From Pyrrhosoma nymphula (taxonomy: Eukaryota > Arthropoda > Insecta > Odonata > Coenagrionidae), in assembly GCA_963573305.1 (NCBI GenBank), contig OY754329.1, positions 137,999,422-138,063,421 on the forward strand: a DNA stretch of 64,000 nucleotides, read 5' to 3'. This document shows positions 49,553 to 60,325 of the stretch, piece after piece (the first letter of the stretch is position 1; each line of letters opens with the position of its first letter). The notes under the pieces were generated by a model. It had not been told where the DNA came from. It searched no databases and was given only the letters and a program-made list of their open reading frames with translations. Made by a program: the position numbers and the translations under genes.

Positions 49553-51413
49553 CAGGGGTGTCCAACAAGTCGATCGCGATCGACCGGTCGATCACGAGGC
49601 CAATTTTGGTCGATCGTCGATCTCTCGCAATGTCTGGGTCAGAATTCCGTGTACTCCCGTGACTTTGAAGCGATTTTAGAAGACAAAACTTTGTAGTAAT
49701 AGTTGAATGTATCCTGGGAACTTGCCAAGTTCATGAATACCTGAATTAGAATTCTGACAGCCAGACACTGTTATCTCCGCTCACCCAACACAATACATTT
49801 TGACTTATGTGTTACATTGTCACCGGACACAACGCGCGAACGCAACAGTTACAACTCGACTCATCGAAGAACACAGTCAGTCAGCTTGAATATTTGGTAG
49901 TGCCATACGGTAGCTTCTTTTCTTTTATATTAACTGTGTCATTATTAAGCAATATTATTTATCCTCTGTGACCATGTTAGATTTAAATTTTTCTTCTGTT
50001 TAAAATGTAAGTACATTTTCTTTGTTTTAAATTAAATTGCTTTTCTTACCTATCTATTTACTTGATAAGTGAGCATTCTCGGCAACAGATCTCTAAACTG
50101 CGGCCATTACACTGGGAGCAAAATAAGGGACAGTATTACAAATATAATAGGAATAACAGTAATTCTATCTAAAGTAAGAGGTCAGTATTGTAAACCGTAA
50201 TAAATATATTGTAACTTTAACATACTTCTTGTAAATTCGAATATATCTATATTAGATACTTGTATTGTTGTCCCCGATTGTAGTATGCAGGATTGTTATT
50301 ATTTCCCTCAATGTAACGGAGATAATTGCCGCAGTTCACGAGTTTTTGGATTTTCTAGGAAAATATTTAATTCAATAATTATTCTTAAAATTGTCATATT
50401 TCTTTGCATTCTAGTATACCCATGAACATGAGTAGTAAACGGAAGAAATCTAAAACTTATCACTTCAATGAAGAATGGGAGCTCGATTACTTTTTTACAA
50501 TGGTGAATGATAAATGCTGTTGTTTAATATGCCTTACCTCGGTAGCCATTGCTAAGAAGGGTAATCTGGAGAGACATTTTTTAGCTTTCCATAACAAGTA
50601 TCAAACAGATTATCCACCAAATTCTGAACTGAGAAAACATAAAGTTAGGGATCTTAAAACTCGATTAACAAATCAACAAAGCGTTTTTAAAAAGCCAAGG
50701 TTGAAGTCACAAGCAGTAACTACTGCATCATTCAAAGTAAGCTATCTCTTAGCAAAAAAATGCAAGCCATTTTCCGACGGTAAATTTGTGAAGGAAATAT
50801 TTTTGGAAATGTCAGATTCACTTTTTAACGATTTTAAGAACAAGAATGAAATTGTTGCTGCAATTCAAGATCTACAATTGTCTCGAAACACAGTGGTGCG
50901 ACGAATTGAAATGATGAGTGGGAATGTAAAAGAGCAGTTAATTAATGATATTAATAGATGCTCTTGTTTTTCCATTCAGTGTGATGAATCGACAGATATA
51001 AGTGATACAGCACAATTAATTGTTTTCGTTCGTATGATTTTTAAGGATTTTACATCTAAAGAAGAATTGTTGGGTATGATTTCTTTGAAGGAAAGAACTA
51101 GAGGTGTCGACATATTCAAAGACTTTAAAAACTTGCTCTATGATTTGAAAGTACCACTTTTAAAATTAGTCTCAATAACAACGGATGGCGCAGCTGCAAT
51201 GATAGGTTGCAAAAATGGATTTATAGCCCTATGTCGAACTGAAGATTAATTCCCAGCCTTTTTGAGCTATCACTGCATAATTCACCAGCAAGTGTTAGCT
51301 AGTAAGAGATTAAACACAAAAGAGGTAATGGACATAGCATTTAAAATTGTTAATTCAATTCGAGGAAGTTCCCTCAAACGGCGTCTCTTCCAACTGATGG
51401 AAGGATGATAAGG
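49553..51413 (+). mobile_element. hAT transposon, 3' end missing
   Basis: The 5' end CAGGGGTGTCCAACAAGTCG has the CAGGG(G)TG start typical of hAT elements, followed by a cluster of GGTCGATC-type motifs including the perfect 16-bp palindrome GTCGATCGCGATCGAC (49569-49584). A hAT transposase frame follows from 50422. Similarity ends at about 51408, where a 41-bp palindrome begins; no matching 3' terminal repeat was found. The 8-mer CTATATAG precedes the 5' end (49545-49552) and recurs at 51414-51421, which could be a target duplication around a deleted element or coincidence. Confidence 0.75.
50422..51410 (+). pseudogene. hAT transposase with BED finger, truncated
   Basis: From the ATG at 50422 (the frame is also open upstream to a TTG at 50404) about 275 codons run without a stop. 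After a basic N-terminus (SSKRKKSK), EEWELDYFF precedes a BED-type zinc finger with CLIC and HFLAFH. Then come SYLLAKKCKPF, a FSIQCDESTDISDTAQL stretch holding the first catalytic-type acidic residue (DEST), and SITTDGAAAMIG with a second acidic position. One TAA (51247-51249) breaks the frame before YHCIIHQQ...IVNSIR, the expected continuation. The C-terminal dimerisation region is absent. A CATTCTAG 3' splice-like site lies just upstream, so a non-coding first exon is possible. It resembles the ZBED5/GTF2IRD2-like branch of hAT. Confidence 0.85.
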
Positions 51414-51441
51414 CTATATAGTATATAGCCTTATCATCCTT
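51401..51441. repeat. 41-bp perfect palindrome at hAT breakpoint
   Basis: Two 20-base arms (51401-51420 and 51422-51441) are exact reverse complements around a single G. Transposase similarity stops as the left arm begins, so the palindrome marks the deletion junction. It may stem from fold-back repair during aberrant excision. Confidence 0.9.
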
Positions 51442-52659
51442 CTAGATCCTTTAGGAACATGTGTGCCAAATTTTTTAAAAGGAGTTTGGAATTATATCAC
51501 GTTCAAACAAAAAGAATCTCAGTTTTAATGACATAATTCGATTTGGAGGAATGGGAATGTCTACATGAGAATCTGCGGAAAAATTGAAGTTTTGAACTCA
51601 AGAGTTATGAAACAGCACGTTTCACTGTATTTAATTGAGCAGAACTAGCCGGTTTTTCATCCTCAATAATGTTCTTAGAATGGATGCTTTATAGATGCTG
51701 TTGTGGAAATGAATGGAGAAGGCAACCTTGGTCGCGTGGAAGACAAACTAGGAAGTATATAAGAACGTAAGGAGAGAAGAAGAGTTGGAGGAAATTTCGC
51801 ACAGGCCATCAAATGTGAATAAAGGATGCGTGGAAGAGAGTAAGGTATGCTGGAGTGCACGATACAGTTGAGAATACTGAATTAGCGTTGAAGAGTAATA
51901 GAATGGGAGTTGTTGGCAGCTTAAAGAGAGACTGAGAGTACGAGAAGCTTATCATTATAGATTCTTAATGCAAAATTGGCTAAGATTGGATAACCTCACT
52001 ATGGGGTAAAGTAATGAAAGGGCCAGTTCTTAAAACCTATCGATCAACTTGTGAGGTATAAAATGAACGGTAACTCAGGGCAATCAAGTCTGCGTTGATC
52101 TCCCCTGCAATTCCTTACAATCTCGCTCAATCACGTTTCCTCGTCGCGACCTTGCTTCAACTGTCAAAGGATCTATCCTTTCCTCGTTGGCTTTAATCTA
52201 AACTTCACCCGCATCACGCCCATGAATATGAGATGTTCCCTGTACGCGTCCGCGGCTGGTCCTCTGAAAACGCCTCTCTGTTGCCTCCTTTGCCTTCCAT
52301 GTTATTTCGCGGTTGCCAGGACTACGTGCAGTGACCTCCCTCTACGGAGCGCATGAGCAAAGGGGTCAAGTTAAAACACTAACGGCTTTAAAACGTCAGG
52401 TGGAAACTCTAGGTAGCCGATGCACTTTACACAGATGCCTTTAAACTCTCGCCTTGTTGCGATGTGGATATTTGGGCCAGGTTCACGCTAGAGGACAAAG
52501 GAGGTCCTTTGAGGTGAGTTTATGGACACAAGGAACCCGCCAAAAGGCCCTCGTTAAATCGGAATCCTCTCTCGTGCAAACAACGCAGGAAAGAGAAGTG
52601 GGGGGTGGAAAGGCAGTCGCAAATTTCATCTTGACCTCTGTCGTGGACGGGGTAATTTT
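51442..52659. other. No recognised gene
   Basis: A purine-rich plus-strand region at 51660-51960 and a GC-richer block at 52080-52660. Frames (52454-52750, 52483-52674) have no domain; part of 52454-52750 lies in the duplicated segment that follows. Confidence 0.4.
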
Positions 52660-52840
52660 TTTTCTCCAAGTCACGTTCCGCCTAATCTTTTCGTATCCAC
52701 CATCATCTGGGTTGTTTTCCCCGTGCTATCCATTTTCCTCTGCCGTCTGAGGCCGTTTAATGAGGAGGCTTTGTCGTGGTGCCAAAGTGACCTTTTAATT
52801 CCCATCCCACTTTGACAACGAAGAAGGAAGTCTCAGCTGA
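52660..52840. repeat. Direct repeat of unknown type, copy 1
   Basis: It matches 53555-53740 by eye: AAGTCACGTTCCGCCTAATC / AAGCCACGTTCCGCCCAATC, then TTGTTT, then CGTGGTGCC(A/T)AA.GTGACCTTT, and GAAGGAAG further on. The copies are in the same orientation about 0.9 kb apart, with a foldback element and a LINE fragment between them. Confidence 0.65.
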
Positions 52841-52939
52841 GAGGTGCATAGATGGCTAGGGCTCAGAATGAAATCATTGAGGGTAGACCTTGAATTTAAA
52901 ATCATCCGGGCTAGACAATAGCGTTACATATATAATAAG

Positions 52940-53097
52940 AACTAAGATATTACGATTTTCCACAGATAAAGTTTCAATCGACCCGGGCTTTGATGCACTG
53001 CATCACCTGATTAAAACTCGGGTCCCGGGTCGATTAAAAAATCGAAAAACCCGGGTCGATTAAAACTTTATCTGTGGAAAATTGTAATATCTTAGTT
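52940..53097. repeat. Foldback (long inverted-repeat) element 3
   Basis: Two 48-bp arms (52940-52987 and 53050-53097) are reverse complements with two mismatches, from AACTAAGATATTAC at the outer end to CGACCCGGG at the inner end. The 62-bp centre holds a further direct copy of CCCGGGTCGATTAAAA (53024-53039). The layout resembles the elements at 2.9 and 8.3 kb. Non-coding. Confidence 0.85.
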
Positions 53098-53171
53098 TTT
53101 AATATGTTCATATTCCATAACATCTCGCCTGATTCCTCCCCTTTTTGTTACATATTTAATCAAAAGTTTCT

Positions 53172-53462
53172 GTTGTGAACTCAAGAAAAAGATTATTTTG
53201 GACGATGTTATTTCTAGTATAGTCTCATTGGGGATTCCACAGGGAAACGTTACAGTTTCACTTTTATTCCTTATACACTTACATTAACGACATCAGTGCC
53301 ATGATTGACAGCGAGCTTCAGCTCTTTGGCAATGATGCAGTATTTTACAGGGAATTCTGTGGCAGTAATAAACCTTCGTTCAAAAAGGACCTTAAATCAT
53401 TTAAAAAAACTGGCGCCGCACATAAGAGTTGAAATTTAATTCGAAAGAAAATACGGAGTGAT
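53172..53462 (+). pseudogene. CR1/L2-like LINE RT palm fragment
   Basis: SRKKIILDDVISSIVSLGIP continues as QGNVTVSLLFLI, corresponding to KVVLDGIS...SGVPQGSVIGPLLFII of the ORF at 42.4-43.4 kb. After a frameshift near 53275 comes YINDISAMIDSELQLFGNDAVFYREF, the counterpart of YINDL...RLFADDAVIYRE. The catalytic FADD reads FGND, so the first metal-binding aspartate is lost. A TGA follows near 53432. It is a dead internal fragment with no 3' tail. Confidence 0.8.
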
Positions 53463-53554
53463 GAATTTCTGGTAAAAAGAAAATCTCTCCCCATGACGCT
53501 GACTATATATGGGATAGTGAATTTGCGTGGAATCCGTTAAATGCTCATTTTAAA

Positions 53555-53740
53555 GCCACGTTCCGCCCAATCTTTTTGTGTGTTGTTTCCTGGCTACTTT
53601 TTTCTTTCCATTACCATAAGGGGCAATTTGATGAATCGTTCCTGACGTGGTGCCTAACGTGACCTTTGCGGGGAAGTCATATTTTTTAATTTCGTAATAT
53701 CTCTCTTTGGCACAGCAGAAGGAAGCTGTTGAGGAAGCGT
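53555..53740. repeat. Direct repeat of unknown type, copy 2
   Basis: Partner of 52660-52840. A small hairpin, GCGAGTT...AACTCGC, follows at 53748-53769. Confidence 0.65.
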
Positions 53741-53769
53741 AACCGTTGCGAGTTCACTAAGCAACTCGC

Positions 53770-54633
53770 TTAGTAAGGCTCTATGTCATTTGGACGGCAC
53801 TGGAGAAATTTAATCACTATAGACTTAATGGAAATCAAATTGTCGACTCAAGCTTAGCAAAAGCATGTGAAAGAAACACCTCCCTTAATCGTTTGGTGAA
53901 AAATTGTTTCACAGGGTATGGCACTGCCAATGAGAGCTTCCCGCCGATCGGAGCGGCTTTCTCATGAGTTTTCACAAATTAAAGAGACAGTTGACAGAAC
54001 CACAGTTCACGACATACCAGAACAATATTGCATCTACTAGAATGCAAAATATAGTACAATGACTTAATCGGCGGCTTAATCCCTGAGGTTTATTCGCTGA
54101 AAACATTCTTGTTTTTAATTCTTGCCTAATAAACATTCGCGTATCTGAAAGATGCACAGGAGTGAGAGAAATGCATTCTCTTGATAAAATGTAGTGCATT
54201 TTATTATACACGATATTCTATACCTATAAAATTGTAATTATTTTTTTCAACTCTATAGATTTCCGTGCCCCTCGACAGGTTCGAAAAACATTTTGCACAC
54301 TGGGCTCAGAATAGGCTATATTAGAAAGGGCCCCAAAGTGAGCCAAAGTGTTTGGAGATTATCACTATTCTAGAATTTTGCTTAATTTTGAAGATATTTG
54401 TGCAAAACCTTTCAAATCATAATAAGGTCTAAGAGCTCAAAAGTGAGGGTTGGGCCCTGGTAGGCCCGACGTATGTGTTTTGTATGTTACATCATAGTGG
54501 TAACTGGTAATACCTGATGAACGGATTATCTTAAAAAATTTGCACGTGAGTTCATGTTACCACTTGGAAGGGCATATATTCTATAAGGAAGAACTCAGGG
54601 CCTCAAAGACTGTTGTGTGGATCCTCCCTTGTG
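53770..54633. other. No recognised gene
   Basis: AT-rich with short frames only. Confidence 0.4.
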
Positions 54634-54641
54634 CTTTAGAC
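54634..54641. repeat. hAT target-site duplication, left copy
   Basis: CTTTAGAC immediately precedes the 5' end of the hAT element and is repeated at 57431-57438. Confidence 0.95.
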
Positions 54642-55393
54642 CAGGGGTCTCCAAACTACGGCCCGCGGGCCGGATGCGGCCCGCGATGACCTCTCATCCG
54701 GCCCGTGGAGACCTTGTCTACGGAAAAAATTCCAAAAATTGACGAGCATTCCGCCAAGATCAGCCGCCGCGCCGCTTACGTGGACGTTATGTTTTTACCG
54801 AATTAAGATAGAGGCGCGCTGTTGTGTGTTATGTTTTCCAACCGATCAGTAAATTGCAAAACCTTATTCGCTGCTTACTTTTTCTACTTCTGTTCACAGT
54901 CAATGAGATGATATAACGCCATCTAGTGGCGGAGTTTTTAAATGGTTTGCTGCTTGTTCAAGACTTGATTTTTTTATCACAGTTTGCCAGTTGTGGTTGA
55001 CTGCTGCGATGAGGAGGTGCTAGTGTCAGTTAGTGTCTGATTGCGAAACATGTTGCACTCTATTTTATTTAGTGATAATTTCCTTCGTGTATTTACTTAT
55101 CAGTGTGTTTAAAATATTGGGAATGTCGTTACTTTAGTAAGAATTTTTCGAATATTCTGAAGAGAAAACGTTAAAAGCAACAATCTCTCTACCATAAGTG
55201 GATATATTTGCACACTATATTCAGGTATGTTTAACTTAAGAAATCAAAAGAACTTTTAAAAATTGCTTCGGGTCATTTGCAGCTATAATTGCGACGAAAT
55301 TAGTTCGCATATTCAGGTTTTTTGACCGATATTGTGTGCAAGATACTTTCAGTTTCACTATTAATTCATGTTGAATTCACTTTATTTTTAGTG

Positions 55394-57243
55394 CCCAGCA
55401 ACGGCGAAGAAAAGGAAAAGAAAAATAGACGATGAGTGACGGCAATTTCAAGAAGAATGGAGTTTGAATTACTTCTTCATCAAATCCGGCGAGAAAGCAT
55501 TGTGTGTGATTTGCAACGAAACCGTGGATGTGATAAAAGAATACAAACTGCACCATCATCGTCAAAGCAAACATCAGGAGAAATATGCACAGTTGAAGGG
55601 TAAAGTCCGTGCCGAAAAATTTTCTAAATTACAAAATCACCTCACATCTCTGAGGACATTGTTCAGTATATCCTCAAATGAAAATGAATCCTCAACTAAG
55701 GCCAGTTATAAAGTTGTCTACTTGCTGGCTAAAAGTGGAAAACTGTTTACATATGGTGAAGTAATGAAGGAATGTCTGTTGGAGGTGGCTGAGGAACTTT
55801 GCCCAGAAAAGTCAAAACAATTTGAAAATGGAGCTTTGGGTGCAAATACTGCCGTGTTGCCTGACCGGTAGCATGCCTTGTTGCCTGACCGGTAGCCTGC
55901 CGTGTTGCAGACATGAGTGAAAACATTGTGGCTAAAATAGCGAAAAATGAAAGCAAGTTTCGCCATTTTTCAATTGCAATGGATGAATCGCTGGACAGTT
56001 GTTCCACCTCTCAACTGCTTGTGTTCATTAGTGGTGTGAATGAAGACATGAACATAACACAAGAGCTGGCTTCCCTGCATGGGACTGTTATGGCACTGTT
56101 ACCGGAGGAGATATATTCAATGAGTGGAAAAAACATTTGCTGATTATAACTTGGATGGGATAACCTCAGTTGCCTGACTGTTATGAAGGAAAGCTCATGA
56201 GTGGCATAAAGAAAGGCTTTGTTGGACAAGTGAAGTAGATGCGTAACGAGAAAAACATTCTAAAACCAGTTTTCCTGCACTGCATTATTCACCAGCAAGC
56301 TGACTGTGCTAAATATGTGAACATTTGCAATGTACTGAATCCTGTGGTGAAGATGGTGAATTAAATAAGGTCACATAGGTTCAACCATAGACCGTTCAGA
56401 GACATGTTGAAAGTACAGACACAGAATCGCAAGATTTATCATATTACACAGCAGTAAAATGGCTAAGTTGTGAGAAAGTTCTGAGCAGAGTATTTAAGTT
56501 AAGAAAGGAAATAGAAGACTTCCTGGAAAGTAAAGGCAAGCCACAGCCATTACTGTCTGATGAAGTGTGGGTATGGAACTTGACTTTTGCTGCAGACATA
56601 ACTAGTCATTTAAATTTTCTGAACCTAAAAATTCAAGGAGAAAAATCTAGTTTCTGATCTATACACCCACCTAAAGGCCTTTAGATCCAAACTTGTCTTA
56701 TTTTTGGAACAAGTACAGGCCAACAACTTGACGCGCTATCAGCAGTGCAAGGTCTTCATGGCTGAAGCAACAGCTGAGTTGCCCACGTCATTTGCATTCG
56801 AGATCTTGAAAGACCTTCACCTGCAGTTCCAGCAGCGGTTTTCTGACTTGGATTCAAAGGCAGAAGAAGTGAGACTGTTTCAAAACCCATTTGAAGGAGA
56901 TGTGGCCTGTTGCTCAGATGAACTGCAACTGGAGGTCATTGAGTTGAGCAAGCAATTGACCTCCTTAGAGACAACTTCAAAGAAGGACTAGTGGGTTTTT
57001 ACCAGTTTTTGCCCAAGAAAGACATTCCTAAAGCCAAAACGTTTGCATTAAGGTACCTTTCAATCTTTGGAACAACAACCTGTGAGAACAAACATTTTCA
57101 TGAAAGAAATACGTGAAGAACAATTAAAGAACAAACTTGTACGATGATAATCTCAGGTCACTGTTGATGTTAGGGACATAAATCTAAAGCTAGAAATGTC
57201 TGCTATTTTGGCATCCAGGAAACAATTTTACCATTCCCACTAA
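55394..57243 (+). pseudogene. hAT transposase relic with BED finger, full length
   Basis: The coding relic starts after a TTTTTAG splice-like site, with AKKRKRKIDDE then a TGA. It continues QEEWSLNYFFIKSGEKALCV, with BED-finger residues CVIC and H/H pairs near HRQSKH. SYKVVYLLAKSGKLF follows. Around 55850 a frameshift and a 48-bp tandem insertion break the frame. Then come RVADMSENIVAKIAKNE and HFSIAMDESLDSCSTSQLL (DES catalytic-type motif), a DYNLDGITSVA/TDG-like region in shifting frames, LHCIIHQQADCAKY, YTAVKWLSCEKVLSRVFKLR, and the C-terminal helical region LPTSFAFEILKDLHLQF. The hAT dimerisation-type FLPKKDIPKAKTFALRYLSIFG and a terminal ASRKQFYHSH stop at 57241 follow. At least six stops or frameshifts. 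It is a distant relative of the 50.4-kb transposase. Confidence 0.9.
55850..55909. repeat. 24-bp tandem repeat inside the hAT transposase
   Basis: Two full units (55850-55873 and 55874-55897; TGCC(G/T)TGTTGCCTGACCGGTAGC plus one base) and a partial third. Without the two units the coding relic would read from ANT straight into RVADMSEN, so this is a 48-bp expansion that postdates the active gene. The units themselves add TAG stops. Confidence 0.9.
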
Positions 57244-57430
57244 TACAAGTGTGTGAAGTGCATCAATGTGTTATTAAATAATGACAGAATAAAATAATAT
57301 TAAATAAATAATAAAAAATAACATCCATGTTTTGATTCTTTTTTATTTGGACCCCGAGTGTGTAGTCGGCCCCCGAACTGCTGTTTGATAGTTAATGCGG
57401 CCCCCGAGCTGAAAAGTTTGGAGACCCCTG

Positions 57431-57438
57431 CTTTAGAC
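57431..57438. repeat. hAT target-site duplication, right copy
   Basis: CTTTAGAC, identical to 54634-54641. Confidence 0.95.
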
Positions 57439-58424
57439 GAACGAAAATACGAAGAGGTTGTTTTTATCGTGAATCGAAAAAAGTGGCTAATTCTTTCATT
57501 CAAGATAAGCAAGTTCCACCACATATGCCCTGAGACAACATCATTCGGGTTGTTTTTTACTTCAGATTTGTTAACTTTTAATCCCATAAGAAATACATTG
57601 GACTCGGTGCAGAGGTTTCCTTTTTAGCGAATTTTTAATTACTTGTAATCTTGATATAGGCTTCAGATTTTTTAGTGTCGATGTAAGAAGTTTGCCTTTC
57701 TCGGAAACTACGTGGGTACATCGTGATTTAACGAATTTATTTCCCTTCTTTTGGTTCTAATTAATTTTGGCTCCGATCAGCTGAGTTCACATCAAGTCAT
57801 TCTTATCATCTCTCAGTCTATTCTTTCATCTGACGTCACTCACTCACTCGGGCTTATGCGAAACAAGAAAGGGAGCTTGATATGAAAACCGAGCAATAAT
57901 CTTGGGTGAGGTTCAGTCGCCTGATCAAGGATCAATTCTTAAACTCTGCTTAAACAGTGCTTAAACACGCCAAAATACCACACGGTGATACCAATTATTA
58001 CCGGCCTTATTTAAAGGTTGATGCAATGATTTGATTCTGGAGATATAATCGAAATAAGAGGAAATTCAACATGAAAAAATCTTTGGAAAAAATCATCACT
58101 TGTTCTGGAAACTAATTCAAAACTCCTATTTGCTGGTGAGCTGTGCTAGACGACAGGTTCGTCTTTGTAGTAGTGTAATCCAACGCTCTCTCAATGTAAG
58201 CCGACATGAGCCGGTACTTAACCTTATAATTAAGATATTTCTCAAGCATTAGAGTACTCTTATGGGAATTTAAACAAGGTGAAGCCAAACTGAAGTAAAG
58301 CCTCATACTTTTCCGAAATTCGCACGAAATTAAAATTAAAGCTTAATTTAGCGGAATGTTCATGGGCAAACAGGAGATATATGATGAATGTTAGGGTTCC
58401 GAGAAAATCACTTGGTTTTTATTT
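57439..58424. other. No recognised gene
   Basis: AT-rich, short frames only. Confidence 0.4.
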
Positions 58425-58505
58425 TAGGCGGAGGTGACGTAGAAGCAGACTTCTCCCGGATTTGAGCAAGGGATCCGCCAGTCGATAACAGAACATCTAT
58501 GCAAA
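58425..58505. repeat. Dispersed repeat, copy 1
   Basis: ATTTTAGGCGGAGGTGACGT, then AGAAGCAGACTTC(T)CCCGGATTTGAGC, matches 60525-60598 in the same orientation. Class unknown; non-coding. Confidence 0.65.
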
Positions 58506-60031
58506 CCCCAGGTCTGCCACGCCCTACCAGCCAAGTCCTCGCGTAGACCTGGACTAAGTAATACCTCTTAAACATGAAATATATGACTGCGGTTGACAGA
58601 AATGTCGCGTTTGTCAGAAGCAGAGAGAGAGAAGAGAATGTTGTTTTTTATGAGCGCAAAATGATATCTTACCAAGTATTTGCTGTGCACGCAAAAATTC
58701 GAGATACAAGAGTAAAAAACGTTATATATCGACAACCAATGGACTCATTGCAATTAAATGTACCACATGTGTAAGCTAATCTATTTTACCATAGAGTAAT
58801 AAGATTACTCTGTGATGTTACTAACCACGGTTTGTGTGAAAACATTATAAATAATAATTTTTTATTCGCTTAATACGTTGAAACACGCATTGTCAATTTA
58901 AAATAAAGTGAACAGTACCAGATCGATTACTTTTCATTTTTGATAATGCAGTTTCACCACATCTCGCCGGACACTGTTGACTTTGTTTAATAATCGCTTC
59001 AATTGAAATAAGTGACTGTTTTTGCCGCCTAAAAATAACATTTTCACCACTTTAAAAGATATTAATTTGAAAACCGCGCAACGCACAGGCATGAAATTCC
59101 CTGCACTCTCAGGCGAACCTATTTTTAATAGAAATACTGAAGCGGAATATCGAAACGGGTATTTATCAGTACTAATTGTTGTTTACTGAGAGTCTCAAAC
59201 TCTGGTATATTGACTTTTTGACATGGTCAGTAGTCCTCTCGTGTGCCACAGCCACTGTGATGGGTTCAGTATAACTTTTAAATATTAATCGATGCCCACT
59301 TCAGCATTGAACTTGCCCTATCTAGTGCTCGGTGCACAGCAAGGGAGGAGGAGGGATGATTAAAGAGCACGCGGTCGAAATCCCAGAGTGTGTGAGGTTT
59401 TCCTTTGTTTTTTTTTAAAGTTAAATTTTGTAAACTTTCCTTTTTGGTTTCGGTTGAGAGTGAGTGGAAGAGGTGAGAGGTGGGCGGAGGAGGAGGAGAG
59501 GAAGAGGTAGGATTCCTTGGGGCACTCCAATTAGGGCAAGGCGTCCAGGCGCGCGGTTGACCACCGTCACCGCGCCAGGGATGATGACCAGATGAGGAAT
59601 GGAGTTGGAAACAGGGAGTGGGGCGGGTACGGAGGGATGGAGTTTTTAAAGGGAGACGGAGGGTCGGGAACATCACTCGTAACAGCCCTCATCTCCCCTC
59701 TCTTCTCCCTCCCTCCCTCTTGGCAACCACCGGCCTCACCCAGGTGGGATTCCCTCCCTTGATCCTTGGGGGAAACATCCGATTTAATTGTTGCGCGCGG
59801 ATCAGGACTGCTGGACTGTGGCACCTTCCCCTCGGAGTTAGGGTACCACAACCGTAGACCGAGGCAGTACTACTAGCGAGTTCACAAATTCCTAGCATCG
59901 TCATCATCATAGGTATTCTACTTATTTAAACGACCGGTTCTGTAAAAATCCTGCCTATAATTTACTCGAGTACTAGGTCTCATCTAAAGTTTCCTTCCCA
60001 AAACTAACTGTATTTCAACTTTAAATCCTTC
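58506..60031. other. No recognised gene; C/T-rich block at 59450-59770
   Basis: Frames over the biased block (59278-59857) are proline-, serine- or arginine-rich on opposite strands and look compositional. Confidence 0.4.
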
Positions 60032-60034
60032 TTA

Positions 60035-60249
60035 AGGCCGTTTTACACGATGAAAGATTTTGTACAAACGAATGTACGTGAGATTGTACGTTTGTCTCAA
60101 CGAAATTAGAACAGGTTCTATTTTCCGTTCTGGCATTGAGACATTCGCTCAAGCGTTCATACAATTTGCCGCTTTACACGATACATTTTGCCTCATGCAA
60201 GAGTTCACGGAAGAGATAGTACAAACAAATATACCGTGTAAAACGGCCT
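60035..60249. mobile_element. Harbinger-type MITE, 215 bp
   Basis: Perfect 15-bp terminal inverted repeats (AGGCCGTTTTACACG and its reverse complement), with further similarity inward around TTTTGTAC/TTTGTAC. They are flanked by TTA at 60032-60034 and 60250-60252, the TWA duplication of PIF/Harbinger transposons. Non-coding (the 86-codon frame through it is spurious). Its ends and size resemble the nested MITE at 40735-40947. Confidence 0.85.
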
Positions 60250-60325
60250 TTATGCTCTTCAAAAATATTGCCTACCTTCCTGTATCCAAAGTTAATATTT
60301 TCTGTCTCCGTCTACCCTGACTCCG

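Larger units (their letters stand above)
54642..57430 (+). mobile_element. Full-length, inactive hAT transposon (2,789 bp)
   Basis: The ends match perfectly over 16 bases as inverted repeats (CAGGGGTCTCCAAACT at the left; its reverse complement ends at 57430), and the element is flanked by the 8-bp duplication CTTTAGAC. Both are hallmarks of hAT transposons. Subterminal GGCCCGCGGGCC / GCGGCCC and GCGGCCCCCG-type motifs lie near each end. The single encoded transposase is broken by stops and frameshifts, so the copy cannot move itself but could be mobilised in trans. Because the ends and duplication are intact, decay followed insertion. Confidence 0.95.

Noticed and set aside
55718..56007. Minus-strand frames with GQATRHATGQATRQ-type repeats
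   Set aside because: They are the antisense reading of the 24-bp tandem repeat in the hAT transposase.
59278..59910. Proline/serine- and arginine-rich frames
   Set aside because: Produced by a C/T-biased low-complexity block; opposite strands are equally open.
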